Positions 36,404-42,830 of a stretch of DNA of 48,853 nucleotides are shown here, piece by piece. Below the pieces are notes generated by a model. It had not been told where the DNA came from and made no database searches. It saw nothing but the letters and a program-made list of their open reading frames with translations. The first letter of the stretch is position 1, and each line of letters starts with the position of its first letter. A program made the translations under genes and the position numbers. This stretch comes from CBFIHN01 sp965662575. GTDB lineage: Bacteria; Pseudomonadota; Gammaproteobacteria; Francisellales; CACEW01. Where the stretch lies: assembly GCA_965662575.1 (NCBI GenBank), contig CBFIHN010000009.1, positions 1 to 48,853 of the forward strand, written 5' to 3'.

Positions 36404-36957
36404 CAACAAATCACTGAGTGCAAGGCCACATCCCAAGGTTGAGCTGCCAACTGCTCTACCTTTTGGAAGTCATATGCGCAGCCAATACGCCTTGGATAGT
36501 CGCCACAAAAAACAAAACTGCGATCATAGTAACCACCGCCCATGCCCAGACGATTACCCACCCGATCAAAAGCCACCACGGGCAACAAAACTAAATCAAG
36601 TTCCCAGGGTGCAAGAAAATGATGGGGCTCAACACAAGGTTCCAAAATACCATAACGATTGCCTCGCAACGGGCTATCTTGTGTATAAGGTGCAAACCAT
36701 AAGTGACCTTGGCGATATCGATGCAATATTGGCAAATAACACGCTTTATTTTGCTGCCACAACCATTGAATGGTCGGCGTGAGGTCTAACTCATTACCCA
36801 CAGGCAAATAAACTGCGATATGACATGCCTGAGCAATATCTTGTTGTGATTGCACGAGCAAACACAACTGATCCGCAGCTTGAGAAACCTGCGCAGCAGT
36901 TAGCGATTGACGCTGCGCAATCATGTCTTGGCGAATAGAATGGTTCAGACGAACCAT
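36400..36957 (-). CDS. ygfA: 5-formyltetrahydrofolate cyclo-ligase
   Basis: The enzyme returns 5-formyl-THF to 5,10-methenyl-THF using ATP. RLGMGGGYYDRSF is the signature ATP/folate-binding motif, and the N-terminal R/Q-rich helix and LPVGNELDLTP are typical. Length 185 aa is normal. It starts 3 bp after fabI and is the last gene of serS-fabI-ygfA. Convergent with comF through a shared CTAG. Confidence 0.94.
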   Translation of the reverse strand: MVRLNHSIRQDMIAQRQSLTAAQVSQAADQLCLLVQSQQDIAQACHIAVYLPVGNELDLTPTIQWLWQQNKACYLPILHRYRQGHLWFAPYTQDSPLRGNRYGILEPCVEPHHFLAPWELDLVLLPVVAFDRVGNRLGMGGGYYDRSFVFCGDYPRRIGCAYDFQKVEQLAAQPWDVALHSVICC

Positions 36958-36960
36958 TGA

Positions 36961-37749
36961 TTACTCATCTAATGTTGGCACACCCACGATGCTGAATCCA
37001 CAGTCAACATAGATAACTTCACCGGTAATGGCGGAGGCGAGGTCTGACTCTAAAAATGCAGCAACATTTCCAACTTCCTCAATGGTCACATTGCGCTTTA
37101 ATGGCGCAACACTCGCATTGTGATCGAGCATTTTGCGAAACCCCTGGATACCCGAAGCCGCCAAAGTGCGAATTGGTCCAGCTGAGATTGCATTGACACG
37201 AGTCCCTTCAGGACCTAAGCTTTGTGCTGCATAGCGCACAGCCGCTTCAAGACTTGCTTTAGCCAAACCCATTGTATTGTAATTACACACTGCTTTTTCA
37301 GACCCTAGGTAGGTCAATGCAGTAATCGAAGCATTTCGCCCTGTCATCATTTTTCGCCCAGCTTTCGCTAATGCACATAAACTATAGGCACTAATATCAT
37401 GTGCAACCTTAAACCCATCACGGTTTACTTGGTCAATAAAATCCCCACCCAACTGATCAGACGGCGCGAAAGCAATGGCATGGATGATACCATCGAGACC
37501 ATCCCAATGATTAGCCAGCTCGGAGAAAACTTGGTCAATCTGTTCATCAGAAGCCACATCACAAGGCAAAACTGCAACCGGATTATACGCAGCAGCAAGT
37601 TTGGTCACACGGTCTTTAAAATCCTCATTAACATAGGTAAAAGCCAACTCAGCCCCCTCTCGATGCAAAGCTTCAGCAATACCTGCCGCAATTGAGCGGT
37701 TACTCATTAAACCAGTGACCAAGATTTTTTTACCTGTTAAAAAGCCCAT
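36961..37749 (-). CDS. fabI: Enoyl-[acyl-carrier-protein] reductase (NADH)
   Basis: FabI performs the last reduction of each type II fatty-acid elongation cycle. MGFLTGKKILVTGLMSNRSIAAGIAEAL is the N-terminal cofactor-binding part. The catalytic Tyr/Lys are in YNTMGLAKASLEAAVRYAA. RTLAASGIQGF is the substrate-loop motif. Length 262 aa is exact for the family. It overlaps the serS stop by one base (TAATG). Confidence 0.98.
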   Translation of the reverse strand: MGFLTGKKILVTGLMSNRSIAAGIAEALHREGAELAFTYVNEDFKDRVTKLAAAYNPVAVLPCDVASDEQIDQVFSELANHWDGLDGIIHAIAFAPSDQLGGDFIDQVNRDGFKVAHDISAYSLCALAKAGRKMMTGRNASITALTYLGSEKAVCNYNTMGLAKASLEAAVRYAAQSLGPEGTRVNAISAGPIRTLAASGIQGFRKMLDHNASVAPLKRNVTIEEVGNVAAFLESDLASAITGEVIYVDCGFSIVGVPTLDE

Positions 37750-39029
37750 TACGCTCTCCTTTGAATGATTTCTTTGCCCATATAAGGCTGTAATACATTG
37801 GGTATGCGGATACTACCATCCTTCTGTTGATAGTTTTCAATCACGGCAATTAATGCGCGACCTGCGGCCAACCCTGAGCCATTTAGTGTGTGTAATAGCT
37901 CTGGCTTACCTGATTCAGGATTGCGCCAACGAGCCTGCATACGTCTCGCTTGAAAATCCTTACAATTACTGCACGATGAAATTTCACGATACTGGCTTTG
38001 ACCGGGCAACCAGACTTCTAAGTCATATGTTTTACTCGCCGAGAATCCCGTATCACCCGCACATAACACCATAACGCGATATGGCAATTCAAGTTTTTGT
38101 AGAATAGTTTCAGCATGGCCAGTCAATTCCTCCAGCGCCTGTGCAGAATCTTGAGGCTTAACCAACTGGACCAGCTCCACTTTTTCAAATTGATGCTGCC
38201 GAATCAATCCACGGGTATCACGACCGTAGGAACCCGCTTCACTACGGAAACATGGCGTATGCGCTGTTAACCGCATTGGCAATTGGTTCGCATCAAAAAT
38301 TTGGCCTGCCGCAGTGTTAGTTAATGAAATTTCAGCCGTCGAAATCAAACTCAAATCACGGTCGCCTTGCGTGTGAAAAAAGTCTTCGGCAAATTTTGGT
38401 AATTGTCCCGTACCATAGAAGCAGTCAGACTTAACCAAATATGGCACATACATTTCTTGATAACCATGTCGTTCTGTATGTGTGTCAAGCATCAATTGGA
38501 TCAAAGCTCGGTGTAACTTGGCAATATCTCCGCGCATCACTGCAAAGCGGCTACCAGATAGCTCCGCAGCCAAATCAAAATCTAATCCTAGCAGGTCTTC
38601 ACCTAGAGTGACATGATCTTTGGGTTCAAAATCAAATACCGGCAATTCACCCCAACGACGCACTTCTTGATTGTCAGACTCATCTCGGCCATCAGGCACA
38701 CCATCATCAAGTAAATTTGGCAGATGTAATTGCGCATCTTTTATTGTTTTTTGCAATGTGTCTAATTGATGTTCTGCCGTTTTAAGCTGATCACTAATGT
38801 CACCAACATGCGCTAATAAAGACGCCACATCTTTGCCTTGCGCTTTTGCCTGACCAATGGCTTTTGAACGCTTATTACGTTCTTGCTGCAAATCTTGTGT
38901 TTCCATTTGCAACGCCTTACGCCGCTGTTCTGCTTGTATGAAAAAATCTTGATCAACAGTAAAGTCACGACGTCTCAATGCGGTAGCCACAGAATTAAGA
39001 TCAGCACGGAGTAACTTAGGATCTAGCAT
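37749..39029 (-). CDS. serS: Seryl-tRNA synthetase
   Basis: SerS charges tRNA-Ser and supplies Ser-tRNA-Sec where present. The N-terminal coiled-coil arm spans residues about 30-105. Class II motif 2 is FRSEAGSYGRDTRGLIRQHQFEKVE and motif 3 is LNGSGLAAGRALIAVIENYQ. Length 426 aa is normal. First gene of serS-fabI-ygfA. Confidence 0.99.
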   Translation of the reverse strand: MLDPKLLRADLNSVATALRRRDFTVDQDFFIQAEQRRKALQMETQDLQQERNKRSKAIGQAKAQGKDVASLLAHVGDISDQLKTAEHQLDTLQKTIKDAQLHLPNLLDDGVPDGRDESDNQEVRRWGELPVFDFEPKDHVTLGEDLLGLDFDLAAELSGSRFAVMRGDIAKLHRALIQLMLDTHTERHGYQEMYVPYLVKSDCFYGTGQLPKFAEDFFHTQGDRDLSLISTAEISLTNTAAGQIFDANQLPMRLTAHTPCFRSEAGSYGRDTRGLIRQHQFEKVELVQLVKPQDSAQALEELTGHAETILQKLELPYRVMVLCAGDTGFSASKTYDLEVWLPGQSQYREISSCSNCKDFQARRMQARWRNPESGKPELLHTLNGSGLAAGRALIAVIENYQQKDGSIRIPNVLQPYMGKEIIQRRA

Positions 39030-39107
39030 TGGATAGTTTTCGTCTTAGAATATCATGATGAGGGCAATCCTAGCATAGGCCTGTTAATCCTCAAAGCCAT
39101 TATGATG

Positions 39108-39407
39108 CTAAGGATGACTCATCAGCTGTTGACTAAGCTGAAGTGACATTTGCAAATCTTTTTTTAGCAAATCCAAAACATACTCACGCATTGGCTCACT
39201 GGATGCAGCAAACTGTAGTTTGGCTTTCGCCTTTTTAATTTGTAAAGCCAGCTCCTCACGTTGTTGCTGCAATTCGATAAGAGGTTTTGCAAAACCTTTC
39301 ATCTTCGATGACAACGACTCCCCCTCAGCGGCATGATGAGCACGGGTATCACGAGAAGAAAATTTTGAAGATCGCCTATGGCGATTCAGTGAAGAATTTT
39401 GGGACAT
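39108..39407 (-). CDS. Small basic protein with predicted helical segment, unknown
   Basis: The 99-aa product has a Ser/Arg-rich, probably disordered N-terminus (residues 1-35) and a Leu/Gln/Lys-rich C-terminal half with heptad-like spacing (LIELQQQREELALQIKKAKAKL), so a coiled coil is likely. No family is recognised. It lies between serS and the tRNA-Met gene on the minus strand, outside the island. A weak purine-rich stretch precedes the ATG. Confidence 0.55.
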   Translation of the reverse strand: MSQNSSLNRHRRSSKFSSRDTRAHHAAEGESLSSKMKGFAKPLIELQQQREELALQIKKAKAKLQFAASSEPMREYVLDLLKKDLQMSLQLSQQLMSHP

Positions 39408-39484
39408 AACTGACTAAAATATAAAGACATTGAGAAGTTTTGTATAAACCCCAGTATAGCAACAAACCTCGGCAGTTCAAACCC

Positions 39485-39513
39485 TTGACTTCCATCTTTT
39501 ATTCCAGGATAAT
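39485..39513 (+). promoter_or_regulatory. Promoter of tRNA-Met
   Basis: -35 TTGACT (39485-39490), a 17-bp spacer and -10 GATAAT (39508-39513), followed by a GC-rich discriminator (cccgccccg), as expected for a stringently controlled stable-RNA promoter. Confidence 0.75.
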
Positions 39514-39524
39514 CCCGCCCCGTT

Positions 39525-39601
39525 GGCTATGTAGCTCAGCTGGTTAGAGCACAGCATTCATAATGCTGGGGTCGGTGGTTCAAGTCCACCCATAGCCACC
39601 A
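39525..39601 (+). tRNA. tRNA-Met (CAT), elongator type; island attachment site
   Basis: A full cloverleaf of 77 nt with encoded CCA is visible. The acceptor stem is GGCTATG/CATAGCC, the D arm GCTCAGCTGGTTAGAGC, the anticodon stem CAGCA/TGCTG with loop TTCATAA (anticodon CAT at 39559-39561), and the T loop GGTTCAAGT. It closely resembles elongator tRNA-Met genes. A CAT tRNA with lysidine (Ile2) is the less likely alternative. The 3' part from 39554 is the left attachment repeat, so the present 3' half was supplied by the island. Confidence 0.96.
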
Positions 39602-39619
39602 TATTTTTCAATGGGTTAC
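39554..39619 (+). repeat. attL: 66-bp direct repeat within tRNA-Met
   Basis: From the anticodon stem of tRNA-Met to 18 bp past the gene. It is identical to 48237-48302 over all 66 bp; the flanking bases differ on both sides. The left boundary is 5 nt before the anticodon, a usual crossover position for tyrosine integrases. Confidence 0.97.
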
Positions 39620-39657
39620 AACAATATATCTATCAAACTCAAAATTAATTAAATTAT

Positions 39658-39675
39658 GTAAGTCCTCAGTAAGTC
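39658..39675 (+). promoter_or_regulatory. Left arm-type integrase sites
   Basis: Two GTAAGTC copies (39658-39664 and 39669-39675) start 11 bp apart, one helical turn, 39 bp inside attL. The same pair with the same spacing and orientation occurs at the right end (48078-48095). Reading these as integrase N-terminal-domain binding sites is inference. Confidence 0.6.
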
Positions 39676-39709
39676 ATTTTATTTCGTAAATCCCCAAATT
39701 AGTAACCAC

Positions 39710-39736
39710 AAAAAAATATGGAGCCATCACAGCTCC
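39710..39736 (-). terminator. Terminator of the 91-aa gene
   Basis: On the minus strand GGAGC (39732-39736) pairs with GCTCC (39720-39724) across a 7-nt loop and is followed by ATATTTTTTT. It lies 18 bp past the stop of the 91-aa gene. Confidence 0.8.
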
Positions 39737-39753
39737 ACATTGCAGTAAGATCA

Positions 39754-40029
39754 TTACTCAAAATCTTGCACAACCAGCGGTCGATTGCACAGCCTTTTCC
39801 TGGTTTTACCATCCGACACTGATTTGGCCGTTTGGATGTATGATCCAGCGGTGATGACAGAAAACTTGTCGCTATCGGCATTGATAGAAAAACACAAACG
39901 ATCAATAGATTCAAAATCATTAATCATCTCAATTTCATCAGTGGTTAGTTTTCGGTTAAGGCCAGATTGCAGAGCATCGATGACTCGTTGCTTCAATAGA
40001 TTAGACTCAGTATTGCTTAGATTTTTCAT
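39754..40029 (-). CDS. Island gene of unknown function, 91 aa
   Basis: The gene has AAGGAG 8 nt before the ATG and its own terminator, so it is a real monocistronic unit. The protein begins with a Lys/Leu/Asn-rich helix-like part (NLLKQRVIDALQSGLNRKLTTDEIEMINDF) and ends in a basic patch (GKTRKRLCNRP). No family is recognised. It reads toward attL and starts next to the structured non-coding region, which probably holds its promoter. Confidence 0.6.
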   Translation of the reverse strand: MKNLSNTESNLLKQRVIDALQSGLNRKLTTDEIEMINDFESIDRLCFSINADSDKFSVITAGSYIQTAKSVSDGKTRKRLCNRPLVVQDFE

Positions 40030-40055
40030 GATAGCATCTCCTTGGTTAAAGTGAT

Positions 40056-40222
40056 GCTGCCACTTGCAGTTACTACTCTACAATGGTGGCAGCCTAAAGA
40101 GGGGTAGTAAACCGAACCAAGGTATCGGCCAGCAAAAAGCTGCCCAATATAGACTGCCATAGGGAAAACGAACAAAATACTTGTTAGGCACTTTATTCGC
40201 ACCTTGGTTTTCGGGTTACTAC
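40056..40222. other. Structured non-coding segment with competing stems
   Basis: Several complementary blocks are visible. GCTGCCAC (40056-40063) pairs with GTGGCAGC (40086-40093). A GTAGTAA-led arm at 40104-40123 pairs with 40201-40222 over about 20 bp with a 2-nt bulge. The same GTAGTAA (40104-40110) could instead pair with TTACTAC at 40070-40076, so the two folds exclude each other. Inside lies a CAGC-AAAAA-GCTG hairpin near 40131-40143. The interval 40030-40401 has no gene. It could be a structured RNA, a leader, or a replication origin; none is established. Confidence 0.5.
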
Positions 40223-40300
40223 GCCCAGCGCTGAATGAATCAGCACACCCAAATGCTATTGTTATGTAGCACGATTGTCAATGATGGGTTTTTATTTGTT

Positions 40301-40330
40301 TTGATTTATCATTAAGTCTTATGTTACTAT
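40301..40330 (+). promoter_or_regulatory. Candidate promoter of the 255-aa island gene
   Basis: -35 TTGATT (40301-40306), an 18-bp spacer and -10 TACTAT (40325-40330), about 70 bp before the ATG. Two of six -10 bases deviate from consensus. Confidence 0.45.
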
Positions 40331-40360
40331 CATGAAATATCTTATCAAATTAGATATTTT

Positions 40361-40384
40361 ATAGTTAATTTTATAGTTAATTTT
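40361..40384 (+). repeat. Tandem 12-bp repeat in the leader of the 255-aa gene
   Basis: ATAGTTAATTTT is repeated twice with no gap, ending 17 bp before the start codon and just before the AAAAGGA ribosome-binding site. Its position suggests a role in translation or a repressor site, or slippage. Confidence 0.7.
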
Positions 40385-40401
40385 AAGAAAAGGACTTCTT
40401 T

Positions 40402-41169
40402 ATGTCAATTTTGCGCAATAAAGCTAAACTTTACCAAAAAATTCTTGATTTAGAGCGTATGCTTGATGAGATTGAATCTAGCAAGGGATTTTGTGACAAA
40501 GAATATCCCAGGGAAGATGTAGATCTTGAAGCAATGAAAACACTCGTGACTTCTGGTTATCGCTTATGTCATGCCGACGACTTTTCAGATGCTAGAACTT
40601 TCATAGGTAATGCTCAAAATGCAGGTATTAAAGCCATTTATTTAATAGATAAACATTGGACTGAGATAGAAGAAAAAGAAAATATTAAAAAGGTATGTTG
40701 CCTAAAGTCATTTTTTAGGGACAGATTAGATATAGATCTGTTGAAGATATTAAATAATATTAATAATCCAGAACCCAACAAGTTTTCTGCGCTTCAAAAA
40801 AGAGCTTCCTTTGCTGAGGAAGTAAAATCAATAGAGTATGACAGATATCTCGATGATTCTAGTGATCCTAATGATTCTTCGACTTACCCGTTAATTTTGG
40901 AGGGTACAGAAAAAAATTTAGAATTAAATCGTAATAGTCCGATTAACAAAAAGAATTACTCTGAAAATAGGCGTACAGATCCTACTGCTGCCTCCTTTAT
41001 TGTTAATTGTATATCAACTTGCAACTCTTTATTTTTCCGTTGTCTTGCTTTTGTGGCTGCTGTTTTTTCTATACAAAACATTACTAATGCCCTTTACAAT
41101 GTTTCTAAGATATTTAATCAAGCTGTCATCCATCGTCATCCGGCAAGTGTTTTGCCTGCCACCCGCTGA
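40402..41169 (+). CDS. Island cargo protein of unknown function, 255 aa
   Basis: This is the only rightward gene of the island, with AAAAGGA 8 nt before its ATG. It begins with a short coiled-coil-like helix (KLYQKILDLERMLDEIE). An Asp/Glu-rich middle follows, and a hydrophobic segment near residues 199-225 (FIVNCISTCNSLFFRCLAFVAAVFSI) could be one membrane span. The C-terminus is short and basic/polar (HRHPASVLPATR). Its DNA is AT-richer than the chromosome around it. No family is recognised. A cargo role (effector, superinfection exclusion or defence) is open. Confidence 0.6.
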   Translation: MSILRNKAKLYQKILDLERMLDEIESSKGFCDKEYPREDVDLEAMKTLVTSGYRLCHADDFSDARTFIGNAQNAGIKAIYLIDKHWTEIEEKENIKKVCCLKSFFRDRLDIDLLKILNNINNPEPNKFSALQKRASFAEEVKSIEYDRYLDDSSDPNDSSTYPLILEGTEKNLELNRNSPINKKNYSENRRTDPTAASFIVNCISTCNSLFFRCLAFVAAVFSIQNITNALYNVSKIFNQAVIHRHPASVLPATR

Positions 41170-41251
41170 TAAGCCACACACATTAAGAACCCATTAAAAG
41201 CTATATAACCAACGATATTAGATTATCATGGGGGTGTATGTGGGCAGATAA

Positions 41252-41270
41252 AAGCCCGTCTATCGGGCTT
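41252..41270 (-). terminator. Terminator at the end of the leftward island operon
   Basis: AAGCCCG (41252-41258) pairs with CGGGCTT (41264-41270) around TCTAT. On the minus strand it is followed by TTTTATC, so it ends the leftward operon 4 bp past the last gene. It may also stop rightward reading from the 255-aa gene. Confidence 0.75.
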
Positions 41271-41273
41271 AAA

Positions 41274-41828
41274 TTAGCTATTATTAGCATCTTTGACCTG
41301 TTCAATTGTTTTGGTCAGTGCTTCCACCTTGATACCAATTTCAGTGTTGAATATGCTGGTTAAGATGCTTTGCTCTTTAGTAGCTTGATCTTGGCTGATC
41401 TCACCTAGCTGCAACCGGGATAACAGATCGCAAAATGCCATCATCATCTGCTGTGCATTAACGACATTGCCCATTCGGTGTGCGTCGCTGGTGGGTAAAT
41501 ACTCTGCTTTTAATGCCTGTGTATATTTTAGTTTCAGCTCGAGTAGCTTTTCAGGTGGTACTTCTTCAAAATCAATCTTCTCTATTTCATTGTCAACTTT
41601 TTTTAGCGTCTCACCAAGACTTTTGATCCTGGCCTCACGCGTCATATAGTAGTTGTTGTACAATTCATTGAGCTTCTCTTTTTTGAGGTTAGCAATTTCT
41701 TGTTTAAATTCGCCATGCCAATCGACCAAAGCTTTGGGATTAACGCCAAGTTTTTTGCCGATGTCGCGATAGCTCATGCCGCTCGATCTTAGCTCTACGA
41801 ATTGAAGCTTCTTTTCAGTTGGGTGCAT
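41274..41828 (-). CDS. HTH and coiled-coil protein, possibly small-terminase-like
   Basis: The 184-aa protein starts with a helix-turn-helix (LRSSGMSYRDIGKKLGVNPKALVDWHGEF, residues about 13-41) followed by a long charged helical stretch (about 42-115). This layout is found in small-terminase-like and related mobile-element proteins. GGAGAAA precedes the ATG. Last gene of the leftward operon. With no large terminase on the island, a role in redirecting helper packaging is a hypothesis only; a transcription or replication factor is equally possible. Confidence 0.55.
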   Translation of the reverse strand: MHPTEKKLQFVELRSSGMSYRDIGKKLGVNPKALVDWHGEFKQEIANLKKEKLNELYNNYYMTREARIKSLGETLKKVDNEIEKIDFEEVPPEKLLELKLKYTQALKAEYLPTSDAHRMGNVVNAQQMMMAFCDLLSRLQLGEISQDQATKEQSILTSIFNTEIGIKVEALTKTIEQVKDANNS

Positions 41829-41884
41829 TTTTTTCTCCGATGATGAATGCCGCAGCCTAGATCACGGCATATTTGGCATATTGA

Positions 41885-42217
41885 TTAACCGAGAAGCATT
41901 CTGTCTTCAGGACTGAGCGCCTCATTAATTTGTCGGCCACACTCCTCATACTTTGCACTCCATGAGTCATGGTCAAACGATTGATTTGGTCTGTTAATTT
42001 GTGCGTTGAGTTGCCGATCAAGTTTGCAACACATCTTGGCCAGGCCAATTTGCACTGCATCATCAAACTCTGGGTAATCTTTCTTCCATTGATTTAGCAT
42101 GTCCAAACTGATATCAAGTGCTTGTGCTAACTCATCATTCAGCAAGTTATCCTCACCGATTATTCTGGTAACCTCTTGTGGGTGGTAAGCAGAATTATAT
42201 TTAATTTCATTAGTCAT
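41885..42217 (-). CDS. HTH protein, small-terminase-like
   Basis: The 110-aa product has an HTH-like part (LNDELAQALDISLDMLNQWKKDYPEFDDAVQIG, residues about 26-58) with the W..DYPEF.DA pattern seen in phage small terminase and regulator proteins. A polar C-terminal part follows. AAGGAG precedes the ATG, and the start overlaps the upstream 58-aa gene by 8 bp (ATGACTAA). Function by similarity of layout only. Confidence 0.55.
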   Translation of the reverse strand: MTNEIKYNSAYHPQEVTRIIGEDNLLNDELAQALDISLDMLNQWKKDYPEFDDAVQIGLAKMCCKLDRQLNAQINRPNQSFDHDSWSAKYEECGRQINEALSPEDRMLLG

Positions 42218-42386
42218 ATTTTTCTCCTTTGTTGAATTTAATACATTTTTGAATTATTGATATTAATGGGGGTGTAACCTGAACCCCGCGATTATGAAAG
42301 ATTGATATGATGATTTTATCATTAGCCATTTCATCAATATTGCTGTATGCGCTGATAACCTTGGCTGCGAGTTGGTTTGTTGTCAT
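42210..42386 (-). CDS. Short unlisted island gene, 58 aa
   Basis: An open frame of 58 codons starts at ATG (complement of 42384-42386) and ends with TAA at 42210-42212. It is joined to both neighbours: its ATG overlaps the upstream stop by one base (TAATG) and its stop lies inside the next start (ATGACTAA). The sequence starts MTTNQLAAKVISAYSNIDEM and contains FHNRGVQVTPPL. Its place exactly filling a gap in a tightly coupled operon is the main evidence that it is translated. No family is recognised. Confidence 0.6.
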   Translation of the reverse strand: MTTNQLAAKVISAYSNIDEMANDKIIISIFHNRGVQVTPPLISIIQKCIKFNKGEKYD

Positions 42387-42817
42387 TACTGTTCCTCATA
42401 CAGATTTTTGTGATTACAAAATGGACAGGCCAAAACATAAGACGGACAGCCATCCCACAACTTGATGTCGCCACATTGACGGCATCTGCTTGCTTGAGTC
42501 CACCGTGATGGTTTCTTACCCGATTTGATCAATAAGCTGTCTTTCAGACTCAAGGCGTAGCTTGCCAAAGCTTCATTATTGCCTGACAAGCGCTGCCAAT
42601 CCTCTTCATTAGCAGATGTCTTCAATTGCTCAATGGTAAAGCCGTGATAAACCCTTTTTTGCAACTCACCGATCAAGACAAGCTTGTTGGACTTAATTAT
42701 TTCTAGTGTACTAGGTGCAATTTGATACTTGGCTTCGACATCCAAAAAATCGCCACCACGCCATGCTAAGTAAACACCTTGATTTTGAAGCTCATGTAGT
42801 AGATTTATTGCATTCAT
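42386..42817 (-). CDS. TubC_N-like and zinc-ribbon protein
   Basis: The 143-aa product starts MNAINLLHELQNQGVYLAWRG, which resembles the TubC N-terminal docking-domain fold (about residues 1-50: LL..L...GV.L...GG...V....L....L..IK.NK..L). The C-terminal part is a zinc ribbon (CRQCGD near residue 111 and CPFC near 134). The frame extends to 42937, but the ATG at 42817 has GGGGGAAA upstream and leaves 13 bp after the primase stop. Proteins of this kind are often next to primase genes in mobile elements and may assist replication (inference). Confidence 0.6.
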   Translation of the reverse strand: MNAINLLHELQNQGVYLAWRGGDFLDVEAKYQIAPSTLEIIKSNKLVLIGELQKRVYHGFTIEQLKTSANEEDWQRLSGNNEALASYALSLKDSLLIKSGKKPSRWTQASRCRQCGDIKLWDGCPSYVLACPFCNHKNLYEEQ

Positions 42818-42830
42818 GTTTTTCCCCCGT

